Positions 7,347-14,848 are shown, counted from the stretch's first letter. The stretch: 23,528 nt of DNA from Williamwhitmania sp035530955 (GCA_035530955.1 DATKTT010000103.1:1-23528), one strand, 5' to 3'. The notes: a model not told the origin generated them from the letters alone. Program-made: numbers and translations.

Positions 7347-8669
7347 TTATTTACCCTGCCAGTACTTTTCAACCAATTCTGCCTTAATACCAACCTCTGC
7401 CTTGGAGAAATAGGTACCAAAAAGTTCCCATCCAGTGTTGAGCATGGTTTCAATGTCCACGTTAACATCAATAGCAAGCAAGCGCTCAGAGTATGCTTTG
7501 GCATACTTCAACGTACGCTCATCATAGTCGGTAAGGTCAAAACCATTTTCCAACTTGGTTTTCGCGTTGGCTGCATCGGCATAAAGACGCACTGCCGCGT
7601 TCATAACCTGTGGATGATCCTCACGCGTTTTCTTTCCAATTACAAGCTGTTTTAAGCGTGATAAACTTCGAAAAGGATCCACAATAACTTTACCAGTGTC
7701 GGAATCGGAGCGTAAAAAAAGTTGCCCCTCAGTAATATAGCCAGTATTATCAGGAATTGCGTGGGTAATATCGCCACCATTCAAGGTTGTAACTGCAATA
7801 ATAGTTATGGAACCGCCTTCTGGAAACTGCACTGCCTTCTCGTAAATACGTGCTAGGTCAGAGTAGAGCGAGCCGGGCATACTGTCCTTTGAAGGAATCT
7901 GGTCCATACGATTCGACACAATACTGAGAGCGTCGGCATAGAGGGTCATGTCGGTAAGCAGCACGAGAACCTTCTCATTCTTGTCTACGGCAAAGTATTC
8001 GGCGGCAGCAAGCGCCATATCTGGTATAAGCAAACGCTCAACGGGTGGATCGTCCGTAGTATTTACGAAGCTTACAATACGATCGAGCACGCCAGCATTG
8101 TCGAACACATTTTTAAAGAAAAGGTAATCGTCGTTTGAAAGGCCCATTCCCCCAAGGATAATTTTATCGGCCTTAGCTCGAAGTGCAACCATGGCCATAA
8201 CCTGATTGTATGGCTGATCGGGATCGGCAAAGAATGGAATCTTCTGTCCAGATACAAGTGTATTATTCAGGTCAATCCCCGCAATACCCGTTGCAATAAG
8301 TTCAGACGGTTGCATACGACGAAGCGGATTCACCGAAGGGCCTCCCACTTCTCTATACTCTCCCTCAATTTCCGGTCCATCACCAATTGGCTTTCCATAG
8401 GCATTGAAGAAGCGACCAGCCAAATCATCGCTAACGGTCAACTTTGGTGGCTCACCAAAAAATATCACTTCGGTATTGGTTGCAATACCTTCGGTTCCTG
8501 AAAAAATCTGAAGCGTAACTAAATCGCCCATAATTTTCACTACCTGGGCCATTTTCCCTCCAACCAGCGCTAACTCTTCATTGGAAACCCCCTGAGCTCG
8601 TAGCGTGCAGGTGGCCTTGGTAATACCTGTTATTTTGGTATATATTCGCTGAAATGCTTTTGTTTCCAT
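7347..8669 (-). CDS. atpB: V/A-type ATPase subunit B (non-catalytic head subunit)
   Basis: A 440-residue subunit that alternates with A in the head. It carries a degenerate nucleotide loop (FADPDQPYNQ, about 147-156) instead of a Walker A motif, as expected for the non-catalytic subunit. It keeps the arginine finger R338 in DPFRSLSRL, which completes the catalytic site at the A-B interface. Other family blocks are GRFFNAYGKPIGDGP (86-99), PSELIATGIAGID (121-133) and LLTDMTLYADALSIVSNRMDQIPSKD split over residues 238-262. The start ATG follows the atpA stop codon after two bases, so the two are probably coupled for equal synthesis. Confidence 0.96.
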   Translation of the reverse strand: METKAFQRIYTKITGITKATCTLRAQGVSNEELALVGGKMAQVVKIMGDLVTLQIFSGTEGIATNTEVIFFGEPPKLTVSDDLAGRFFNAYGKPIGDGPEIEGEYREVGGPSVNPLRRMQPSELIATGIAGIDLNNTLVSGQKIPFFADPDQPYNQVMAMVALRAKADKIILGGMGLSNDDYLFFKNVFDNAGVLDRIVSFVNTTDDPPVERLLIPDMALAAAEYFAVDKNEKVLVLLTDMTLYADALSIVSNRMDQIPSKDSMPGSLYSDLARIYEKAVQFPEGGSITIIAVTTLNGGDITHAIPDNTGYITEGQLFLRSDSDTGKVIVDPFRSLSRLKQLVIGKKTREDHPQVMNAAVRLYADAANAKTKLENGFDLTDYDERTLKYAKAYSERLLAIDVNVDIETMLNTGWELFGTYFSKAEVGIKAELVEKYWQGK

Positions 8670-8671
8670 TC

Positions 8672-10426
8672 CTAAGCCCTTCTTTCGTTTAGCATAGTGT
8701 TAAGCTCCTTTTCATAATTAGCAAATTGCTCCGACTCAAACTCCGAATAGTTCATTTGTCTGAGAGTATTGATAAGGTTCTTATAGTAGGTGGTACAATC
8801 CTCGAAATTTTCAAAACTAAAAGACTGACGAGAAATATTCATTACCAAATTCAGCATATATTTTTGACGATTTAGAGGACAAGACTGGTCGATCTTATCA
8901 AATCCATCCTGCTGAAGTATAATAAAGTCAATTAATTCTGACTTCCAAAATTTATCATGGTAGTCAATTGGAACGCTATCATCACCTAAAATATTGATCT
9001 GTTCGTAGGCTTCCTTGCCTCTCCGAACTAAATTCTTAGCCTCCAAAACTAGGTCAACCCAGTTATCCTGAATTTTTGTGTTTAAATACTCAATGATTTC
9101 AGGGTATTCAAGATATTTAGAGTAGCTGTCGAGTGGGTCTATAGCGGGGTAACGTTTAGAGTCGGCTCGTTGCTGTGAAAGTCCGTAGAAACAACGCGCT
9201 ACCTTCTTTGTGGACTCAGTAACTGGTTCTTTCAAGTTACCACCCGCCGGAGAAACTGTTCCGATAAAAGTTACAGAACCACTTGATCCATTATTAAGGT
9301 ATACAAAACCTGCGCGAGCGTAGAAGTTTGAAATGATAGCCGGAAGATCCATTGGAAATGCATCGGGGCCTGGCAACTCCTCCAAACGGTTTGACATTTC
9401 ACGAAGTGCCTGGGCCCAACGTGAGGTGGAGTCAGCTAACAACAAAACCTTCAATCCCATTGACCGGTAGTATTCACCAATAGTCATGGCAGTGTAAACT
9501 GAAGCTTCACGAGCAGCAACGGGCATGTTTGAGGTATTGCAGATAATAGTGGTTCGTTCCATTAACTTTCTGCCTGTTCTTGGATCTTCAAGGTGCGGAA
9601 ATTCCACAAACATCTCCACAACTTCATTAGCACGTTCACCGCATGCTGCAACAATAATCATGTCGGCATCAGCTTGTTTGGAAATGGCATGCTGTAGTAC
9701 AGTCTTGCCACAACCAAAAGGTCCGGGAATAAATCCGGTACCGCCTTCGGCCATCGGATTGAAGGTGTCTATTGATCGAACACCTGTTTCCATAATTCGG
9801 AAAGGGCGCGGTTTATTCTTAAATGCCGTAATGGCAATTTTAACTGGCCACTTCTGAATCATTGTTACCGAATGTTCCTTCCCACTCTCGTCCACCAGCA
9901 GAGCAATCTCGTCAGTTATCTTATAGTTTCCAGCAGAAACGAGTTTTTTAATGGTATACTTTTCAGTGAACGTAAACGGAACCATGATTTTGTGCTTGAG
10001 CCAATTTTCGGTCACCTCCCCTAGCCAGTCACCGGCAGATACCTTATCTCCAATTTTTGCAATGGGGATAAAATCCCATACACTGTCATAATCTAAGGAG
10101 TCGGTATAATTTCCTCTTTGTAGAAAAATTCCATTCATCTTACCAAGGTCGTTTTGAAGACCGTCGTAATTTTTGGATAGAAGGCCTGGACCAAGCGTTG
10201 CTTCCAGCATATGCCCATCGAACTCTACTGAATCGCTAACCTTTAGGCCACGTGTGCTTTCAAACACCTGAACATAGGTCAATTTTCCATTCACCTTAAT
10301 AACTTCGGCCATAAGCTTGGCCTCGCTATGTTGAATGTAGCAGATTTCGTTTTGGGCAACAGGACCATCAGCTTCTACAATAACTAAGTTGGAGATAATA
10401 CCAACCACTTTCCCTTTTGTTTTCAT
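8672..10426 (-). CDS. atpA: V/A-type ATPase subunit A (catalytic)
   Basis: A 584-residue catalytic subunit that hydrolyses (or makes) ATP. The Walker A motif GPFGCGKT is at 235-242, with the catalytic glutamate E264 in CGERANEVVEMF. The Walker B region is LKVLLLADSTSRWAQALRE and the nucleotide pocket continues in LEELPGPDAFPMDLP. The V-type-specific bulge insertion (about 110-190) is present, which separates it from F-type beta subunits. The third variable Walker A residue is Cys239, as in eukaryotic V-ATPases, where this Cys can form an inhibitory disulfide; many prokaryotic homologues have Ala or Ser there. It lies 27 bases after the DUF2764 gene. Confidence 0.96.
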   Translation of the reverse strand: MKTKGKVVGIISNLVIVEADGPVAQNEICYIQHSEAKLMAEVIKVNGKLTYVQVFESTRGLKVSDSVEFDGHMLEATLGPGLLSKNYDGLQNDLGKMNGIFLQRGNYTDSLDYDSVWDFIPIAKIGDKVSAGDWLGEVTENWLKHKIMVPFTFTEKYTIKKLVSAGNYKITDEIALLVDESGKEHSVTMIQKWPVKIAITAFKNKPRPFRIMETGVRSIDTFNPMAEGGTGFIPGPFGCGKTVLQHAISKQADADMIIVAACGERANEVVEMFVEFPHLEDPRTGRKLMERTTIICNTSNMPVAAREASVYTAMTIGEYYRSMGLKVLLLADSTSRWAQALREMSNRLEELPGPDAFPMDLPAIISNFYARAGFVYLNNGSSGSVTFIGTVSPAGGNLKEPVTESTKKVARCFYGLSQQRADSKRYPAIDPLDSYSKYLEYPEIIEYLNTKIQDNWVDLVLEAKNLVRRGKEAYEQINILGDDSVPIDYHDKFWKSELIDFIILQQDGFDKIDQSCPLNRQKYMLNLVMNISRQSFSFENFEDCTTYYKNLINTLRQMNYSEFESEQFANYEKELNTMLNERRA

Positions 10427-10453
10427 ATGTTGCCTATTCCGGTTTACAAAACA

Positions 10454-11290
10454 CTATTGCTTAAAGCTGGACGATAGCTCAAAGCTTGATTTTAATTCAT
10501 TCACTAAATTTTGAAATAGCACTTCGCCGTGCTCGCGGTCTAAACTAAGCCAACGAGAAACAATTGTGGCTTTAACAAAGAAGGCCATCAGCCACTGCAA
10601 GTTAAAGTAGTCGTATACTGCTAGATCTTCGGCAACCTGCCAGCGGAGTTGATCAAACTTCTTTTCGCGCTCGAGCAAGTTAAACTGCTCTACAATTTGG
10701 AAAACGCGCTCGATGTAGTCTATCTCTTTTTTTATTCCAAAATCGGGAGCAGTGCTTCTTGATAAAGTCTCTACAAGTTCTCCAGCACCAATTAATGATG
10801 AGGCTATGTCCTTTTTCTGATTTCGACATGCCAAGGCAGCCAGAATATTCCGAAAATCCCGATCGAAGGAGTACCAATTTCGAAGAAATGGGTTTGCACT
10901 CTTTTCCATTGCCTCGTAGAAAAGTGTCCAAAGGTATGCCTCAGGCGATTTTTTGGCCTCATCTTCAGTAACTTCCTCCTCCTCCTTGGGTAGCTGCGAT
11001 TGGATATAGGTTTGCATAAACGGCGGCAAGTTGAGGTGCTCAATTGCCTCAATCATACCCTCTTCCGTAAAGTTACTCAGGGTATTGAATCGAACGCCAC
11101 TTACACTTCTTACATAGAGTAAGTTCTCGATATCAAAAGGTCGAAATATCTCTGATAATAGATACCAATCATTCGGGTGAATATTCTCCTGAACTTCCTC
11201 CTTGAGGCGGTCAATGCTAAAGCCTTTATTTTCCAAATCCATTACGAGCTCAGGAAGGCCTGCCACAAGGTAGTAGTAATTCCTACCCAT
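10454..11290 (-). CDS. DUF2764 family protein of the V-ATPase operon
   Basis: About 278 residues, soluble and mostly helical, beginning MGRNYYYLVAGLPELVMD, which is the hallmark N terminus of DUF2764. In Bacteroidota, Chlamydiae and spirochaetes this family sits between atpE and atpA, where subunit C would be in other operons. It may therefore replace the C/d-type adaptor between the central shaft and the ring, or act in assembly; that role is inference. An acidic stretch (LPKEEEEVTEDEAKKSPEA) lies near residues 104-122. The ATG at 11290 starts one base after the atpE stop codon. An in-frame TTG at 11305 would overlap atpE and is less likely. A run of seven G residues ends six bases before this ATG and could help recruit the ribosome. 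Confidence 0.88.
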   Translation of the reverse strand: MGRNYYYLVAGLPELVMDLENKGFSIDRLKEEVQENIHPNDWYLLSEIFRPFDIENLLYVRSVSGVRFNTLSNFTEEGMIEAIEHLNLPPFMQTYIQSQLPKEEEEVTEDEAKKSPEAYLWTLFYEAMEKSANPFLRNWYSFDRDFRNILAALACRNQKKDIASSLIGAGELVETLSRSTAPDFGIKKEIDYIERVFQIVEQFNLLEREKKFDQLRWQVAEDLAVYDYFNLQWLMAFFVKATIVSRWLSLDREHGEVLFQNLVNELKSSFELSSSFKQ

Positions 11291-11291
11291 A

Positions 11292-11909
11292 CTATTCCCC
11301 CCCAAAAAGAAGCTCGATTAGCCGTGGGCGCAGATATTCCTTGAATAGATTTTCAAAATCGGCATCGGTAAATGAGATGTAGTAGCCACCATCTTTTGGA
11401 CCAATTTTGAAACCAGCATTAAAGTTAGCCTCAAACAAAATATTAACGCCCTGGTTTAGCTGCTTTCCGGCAACATCAGTAAAATAGCTGGCCAACTTTT
11501 TTTCCAACTCTTTTGGAAGAAGGAGGTCCAATTCGACCTTGGTAGCCTTATTTGGATTCCATGTGCTAATAGCTGTATTAACAATCTGCTTAACAAATTC
11601 AGCATCATTTACAGCACTACTAACTGCCGGGGTAACAACCTTTGCCGTTATAATGTTAACTAATTGTTGCTTAAAGGCATTAAGCATTTGCTTACCAGTT
11701 AGCTGAATCTCAGATTCTGAATTTTTCTTAAGTTCAGCTGCTTCCTTTTTTGTTTTAATCAGGAGTTGTTCTGCTTCCTTCTGAGCATCATTTAAAATTT
11801 GTTGTGCGTCGGCCTTAGCCTTTGCAACAATTTGATCCGCCTCCTGCGTTCCCTTGTTAACGCCTTCTTGGTAGATCTTTTCTGTTAACTCCTGAAGCTT
11901 GCTCTGCAT
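11292..11909 (-). CDS. atpE: V/A-type ATPase subunit E (peripheral stalk)
   Basis: A 205-residue stalk protein. Residues about 1-80 are a long charged helix rich in Ala, Lys, Glu and Gln (KAKADAQQILNDAQKEAEQ), and residues about 90-205 form the globular domain that binds the top of the head (KVELDLLLPKELEKKL and GGYYISFTDADFENLF). In other V/A-ATPases E pairs with subunit G or H in the stalk, but no G/H gene is seen here. It is the first gene of the operon and starts about 120 bases after the predicted transcription start. The last codons run through a T5-G7 tract shared with the start region of the DUF2764 gene. Confidence 0.92.
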   Translation of the reverse strand: MQSKLQELTEKIYQEGVNKGTQEADQIVAKAKADAQQILNDAQKEAEQLLIKTKKEAAELKKNSESEIQLTGKQMLNAFKQQLVNIITAKVVTPAVSSAVNDAEFVKQIVNTAISTWNPNKATKVELDLLLPKELEKKLASYFTDVAGKQLNQGVNILFEANFNAGFKIGPKDGGYYISFTDADFENLFKEYLRPRLIELLFGGE

Positions 11910-11931
11910 ACAAGTATCTCCTATGTTTGAT

Positions 11932-11946
11932 AACCGAAAATCGGTT
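11932..11946. repeat. Inverted repeat in the V-ATPase leader
   Basis: AACCGA-AAA-TCGGTT is a perfect 6-base-pair inverted repeat that ends 22 bases before the atpE start codon, inside the predicted untranslated leader. It could be a protein-binding site or a small RNA hairpin. The stem is short, so it may be chance. Confidence 0.4.
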
Positions 11947-12036
11947 GGTTTACGTATAAATTATTGGCCGATGTAAAGATGTTAATCTCCTAAGTTCTAT
12001 GTGCCATATTTTCACTACCTTTTACACCGAATGTTG

Positions 12037-12066
12037 CAAAAATAGAAATTATGGGAACAAAAACAA
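12037..12066 (-). promoter_or_regulatory. Predicted promoter of the V-ATPase operon
   Basis: On the minus strand a TTG (12066-12064, in GTTG) is followed by 19 bases and then TATTTTTG (12044-12037). Both elements and the spacing fit the Bacteroidota primary-sigma consensus of TTTG at -33 and TAnnTTTG at -7. Transcription would begin near 12030, giving a leader of about 120 bases before atpE. Confidence 0.65.
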
Positions 12067-12120
12067 CTGACAAAAATTGGCTTTCCCCCATTGTAAGACA
12101 TTGTTACTATTATAATGCTG

Positions 12121-12150
12121 TTGACCTTGATGTTACAACATCGTTAATTT
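12121..12150 (+). promoter_or_regulatory. Putative promoter and operator of the universal stress gene
   Basis: TTGACC (12121-12126) is followed 18 bases later by TAATTT (12145-12150), and the spacer is largely filled by the perfect dyad GATGTT-AC-AACATC (12129-12142). The ATG lies 19 bases beyond. No good TAnnTTTG box is found elsewhere in this gap. A dyad in a promoter spacer is typical of repressor or activator control, but the factor is unknown. Confidence 0.4.
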
Positions 12151-12169
12151 ATACTAAAAGCATAAAGCC

Positions 12170-13069
12170 ATGACTGAACATAAAAAAAACAAGATTTTAG
12201 TCAGCATTGACTTCCAAGAAGAATCATATGCCGCATTGAAGCAAAGCTATCAGGTCGCAAAGTTTCTGAAAGCAGAACTAGTCCTACTGCATGTATTTGA
12301 ACTTCCCGATATTTTACACTCCTTTTTTGTAAAGAATGAAGATCTTGTGATGCTTACAGCCGAGACAGTCACCAAGCTCGCTAACCTTGCTACCAAAGCA
12401 GAAGAAGAGTCCGGCTTAAAGGTTTCCACTCGATTTGAAACAGGAAAGGCCTATGCAAAGATTGTGGAAATTGCTAAAGAAGTTTGTGCTCGTCTCATTA
12501 TCATGGGTACAAGTAATACCAAACAGCGATATAAAATGGGCTCCAATACCATACATGTTGTTGCAAGCGCACCTTGCCCCGTAATTACGTTAAAGAGTTC
12601 TGAGCATCGGATTGATTTCAAGCACGTGGTAATGCCGCTTGACCTTACCAAACCGACAGCAGAACAAACCGCAATGGCAGTTGCACTTGGTCGATACTTC
12701 AATTCCACGATTCATATTATATCAGTGCTTACGGGAGGCATCTTTCTGCACAGGAGTCGGATTTATAGTAAGATGCTGCGCGTTGAAAAGGAGCTGACAA
12801 AGCAAGGCATTGCCACAAAGTTAAAGCTCTACCCAAAAACCTCTACACCTACATACAAACTTATTTTAAAGTATGCAACCGACCACGACATTGACCTTAT
12901 AATGCTGCTTGCCCGACAGGATTCGTCTCCCACTGACCAATATCTTGGAGCTGTGGCACAGCACGTCATCAACGAAGCAAATATTCCCGTGCTGAGCCTT
13001 ATTCCTGCTGGAAATACAGAAAATGAATCGTCGTTAGATGCCTTTTGGAATCCGTTCGACCTATTTTAA
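12170..13069 (+). CDS. Universal stress protein with tandem Usp domains
   Basis: A 299-residue cytoplasmic protein with two Usp folds. Domain 1 (about 7-142) begins KNKILVSIDFQEESYAALKQ and ends SAPCPVITL. Domain 2 (about 149-283) begins HVVMPLDLTKPTAEQTAMAV and ends IPVLSL. The usual ATP-binding motif GxxGx9G(S/T) is altered: domain 1 has GTSNTKQRYKMGSN, lacking the second glycine and with shorter spacing, and domain 2 has ARQDSSPTDQYLGAVAQ. Nucleotide binding is therefore uncertain. Tandem Usp proteins in Bacteroidota are stress or starvation induced; the target is unknown. It is monocistronic, with a dyad in the promoter region and a strong terminator just after the stop codon. Confidence 0.9.
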   Translation: MTEHKKNKILVSIDFQEESYAALKQSYQVAKFLKAELVLLHVFELPDILHSFFVKNEDLVMLTAETVTKLANLATKAEEESGLKVSTRFETGKAYAKIVEIAKEVCARLIIMGTSNTKQRYKMGSNTIHVVASAPCPVITLKSSEHRIDFKHVVMPLDLTKPTAEQTAMAVALGRYFNSTIHIISVLTGGIFLHRSRIYSKMLRVEKELTKQGIATKLKLYPKTSTPTYKLILKYATDHDIDLIMLLARQDSSPTDQYLGAVAQHVINEANIPVLSLIPAGNTENESSLDAFWNPFDLF

Positions 13070-13090
13070 ACATTCTGGTTAGCCATTTTC

Positions 13091-13126
13091 AGAAGAGGTG
13101 ACTATTACCCATCTCTTCTTTTTTTT
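13091..13126 (+). terminator. Intrinsic terminator after the universal stress gene
   Basis: The stem AGAAGAGGTG pairs with CATCTCTTCT (10 base pairs including one G-U) and is followed by a tract of eight T residues at 13119-13126. It lies 21 bases past the stop codon at 13069. The outer stem AGAAGAG/CTCTTCT is the same as in the V-ATPase terminator. Confidence 0.88.
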
Positions 13127-13181
13127 AAACTTTACATATTTGATAAGCTCCCAATCCATATATTTGCTGAAAATCTGAACT

Positions 13182-13523
13182 ATGAATGGGTTTGAGTGGG
13201 TAAAAGAACTAAACGTAGCCGTAACTGTTTGTGATTTAGAAGGTATTATTCTGTTCATGAACAATAAGAGTGAGCGGACATTTGCCGCAGACGGAGGAAA
13301 AAGTTTAATTGGAACAAACCTTATGGCATGCCATTCGGAAAAATCGCAGGCAAAGATTGCTGAGCTACTAAACAATAGCTCCACTAATGCATATACCATT
13401 GAAAAAAATGGTGTAAAGAAGTTAATATTCCAAACGCCATGGTTTACTAATGGAAAAGTGAGTGGCTTAGTTGAATTGTCGATGGAGATACCAAGTGAAA
13501 TGGCCCATTTCATTCGGCATTAA
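13182..13523 (+). CDS. Small stand-alone PAS domain protein
   Basis: A 113-residue protein made almost entirely of one PAS fold: the N-terminal strand pair VAVTVCDLEGIILFMNNKSERTF (split over 12-34), the helical region LIGTNLMACHSEKSQAKI (42-59), and the closing strands KLIFQTPWFTNGKVSGLVELS (80-100). There is no output domain, so it is probably a sensor that acts through a partner. The ACHSEKSQ segment (49-56) resembles the CHPxxS element of PAS domains attached to DUF438 proteins. A cofactor cannot be assigned, although His51 is a possible ligand. Upstream CATATTTG (13147-13154) differs by one base from the -7 consensus. It converges on the UPF0316 gene with only a five-base gap. Confidence 0.8.
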   Translation: MNGFEWVKELNVAVTVCDLEGIILFMNNKSERTFAADGGKSLIGTNLMACHSEKSQAKIAELLNNSSTNAYTIEKNGVKKLIFQTPWFTNGKVSGLVELSMEIPSEMAHFIRH

Positions 13524-13528
13524 GACCT

Positions 13529-14122
13529 CTACTTTCCTCTTCGCCACCTTTTAAGAGGGTTAATATTTATTCCCATTGAAGCGGGAAATCCTCCGGGCAA
13601 AATACCATTCTTTACAGAACGCAAATCCTCGATAGAGTAAAAAGCATGGGGGTTAAATGTCATAATAACCTCTTCTACCCTTTTTAGTTGTGTCCTATTA
13701 ACAATCGTATAAATAATATTCACTTTGCCATCGCGTCCGGTAGCGTCGAAGCTGGTTGCACCATAACCCAAGGTGTGTAAATTTTCCAGCAACTCTGTTG
13801 CATCCTTGGGTGTAATAATTCGAATTAGTAGGGTACCCATGGCAACTTTCTCCTCCACCAACATGCCAATGTAGTTTCCAGTAGCAAATCCAGCAGCATA
13901 GCCAATGTAGCAAAAGAAGTTATTGAGGTGGCTCATTATTTGGCCTATAGCCAATATCCAAATGAAAACCTCAAAAAAGCCAAGAAAGGGTGCAATGTTG
14001 CGTTGACCTTTTGAAACGAGAATGATACGCATTGTCCCAATGGTCACATCGCAAATGCGCGCAAAAAAGATAATTAGCGGCAGGAGCAAGTAAACAAATA
14101 AGTTTGAATCGGTGAAGCTCAT
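13529..14122 (-). CDS. UPF0316 / DUF2179 membrane protein
   Basis: A 197-residue inner-membrane protein of the UPF0316 family (DUF5698 plus DUF2179). Three membrane helices are predicted at about 9-30, 42-62 and 68-88, with the family segment ARICDVTIGTMRIILVSKGQR at 21-41 spanning a loop. The soluble C-terminal domain (about 95-170) is DUF2179, a small ferredoxin-like fold found at the end of many membrane proteins (LLIRIITPKDATELLENLH). The biochemical role is unknown. A -7-like TAAGTTTG lies on the minus strand at 14188-14181, about 60 bases before the ATG, so it probably has its own promoter downstream of the aerotolerance operon's terminator. Confidence 0.88.
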   Translation of the reverse strand: MSFTDSNLFVYLLLPLIIFFARICDVTIGTMRIILVSKGQRNIAPFLGFFEVFIWILAIGQIMSHLNNFFCYIGYAAGFATGNYIGMLVEEKVAMGTLLIRIITPKDATELLENLHTLGYGATSFDATGRDGKVNIIYTIVNRTQLKRVEEVIMTFNPHAFYSIEDLRSVKNGILPGGFPASMGININPLKRWRRGK

Positions 14123-14189
14123 CAGATTGTCCTTAGTGCAGTTGGTTACTCACAAAGGAAAACCTTTTAGCCTTGTTTGTCAAACTTAA

Positions 14190-14222
14190 CTTGCCAAAAG
14201 TTCAAAAAATCTATTTGGCAAG
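14190..14222. repeat. Inverted repeat next to the operon terminator
   Basis: CTTGCCAAA (14190-14198) and TTTGGCAAG (14214-14222) form a perfect 9-base inverted repeat around a 15-base A/T-rich spacer. The right arm overlaps the outer three bases of the terminator stem, so the two hairpins compete at their base. It sits upstream of the UPF0316 gene and may be a protein-binding site or a second terminator-like structure. Confidence 0.5.
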
Positions 14223-14257
14223 AATAAAAAATGGGGTCACCCCCATTTTTTATTCTT
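14220..14257 (-). terminator. Intrinsic terminator of the aerotolerance operon
   Basis: A perfect 17-base-pair stem (14220-14236 with 14241-14257) encloses a 4-base loop. The inner four pairs are G-C, followed on the minus strand by a T-rich arm (CCCCATTTTTTATTCTT). It overlaps the stop codon of the peroxidase gene, so termination is immediate. Its A/T flanks are symmetric, so it could also stop plus-strand transcription. Confidence 0.9.
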
Positions 14258-14798
14258 TGTTGCCCTTAATCCAATTTACGATCTTATCACTGAATGGTTT
14301 GTCTTTGGGACTTGCATAGTCAACTAGTTTGCCATTCTCATCGATCATAAATTTCTGAAAATTCCAACTTACCGAGGCATCCATCACCCCGTTTTCGTCT
14401 TTGGAGGTCAACCATTTATAAAGAGGCGCAATGTCGTTCCCCTTTACGGAAATCTTAGCCATCATCGGAAAAGTAACACCATAATTTTTCGTACAAAATT
14501 CCTTGATATCGGAATTACTTCCGGGTTCTTGGCTTAAAAAGTTATTGGCTGGGAATCCAATAATAACAAAATTTTCACCCCCATAGGTTTCATAAAGCTT
14601 CTCTAAATCGGCATACTGTGGAGTAAAACCACACTTTGAAGCAGTATTTACAACAAGAACCTTTTTCCCCTTGAGCTGTGAAAGCGGATAATCCTTTCCA
14701 TCAATTGTTTTAACAGTAAAATCGTAGAACGATTTTGTTTGCGCGGAGGCTGCAGTTCCCACTAACAACATGGCAAATAAATAGAGCGTTGGTTTCAT
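14250..14798 (-). CDS. Secreted glutathione-peroxidase-family thiol peroxidase
   Basis: A 182-residue protein with an N-terminal signal peptide (MKPTLYLFAMLLVGTAASAQ), so it acts in the periplasm or is membrane-attached outside the cytoplasm. It reduces peroxides through a cysteine. The family site is complete: Cys56 in TASKCGFTPQY, Gln90 in NFLSQEPG, and Trp145-Asn146 in VSWNFQKF. Cys102 in EFCTKNYGVTFP is a likely resolving cysteine, which suggests a thioredoxin-like reductant rather than glutathione. It lies 50 bases after batE with no obvious promoter between, so it is probably the last gene of the aerotolerance operon, and its stop codon is inside the terminator stem. Confidence 0.93.
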   Translation of the reverse strand: MKPTLYLFAMLLVGTAASAQTKSFYDFTVKTIDGKDYPLSQLKGKKVLVVNTASKCGFTPQYADLEKLYETYGGENFVIIGFPANNFLSQEPGSNSDIKEFCTKNYGVTFPMMAKISVKGNDIAPLYKWLTSKDENGVMDASVSWNFQKFMIDENGKLVDYASPKDKPFSDKIVNWIKGNKE

Positions 14799-14848
14799 AA
14801 CTTTCTTGTTTTCTGAAAGTAACGCTTTCCTTTATATAATGTTCACAC

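Noticed and set aside
11291..11305. Upstream TTG start for the DUF2764 gene
   Set aside because: It would lie inside atpE in the G tract; the ATG at 11290 gives the family-typical MGRNYYYLVAGLPE start.
4426..11909. F-type ATP synthase operon
   Set aside because: Subunit A has the V-type bulge insertion, subunit I is a large a-type subunit, and subunits D, E and K are V/A-type.
13079..13513. 144-residue minus-strand open frame
   Set aside because: It covers the terminator of the universal stress gene and the PAS gene in antisense; the PAS frame has clear domain features.
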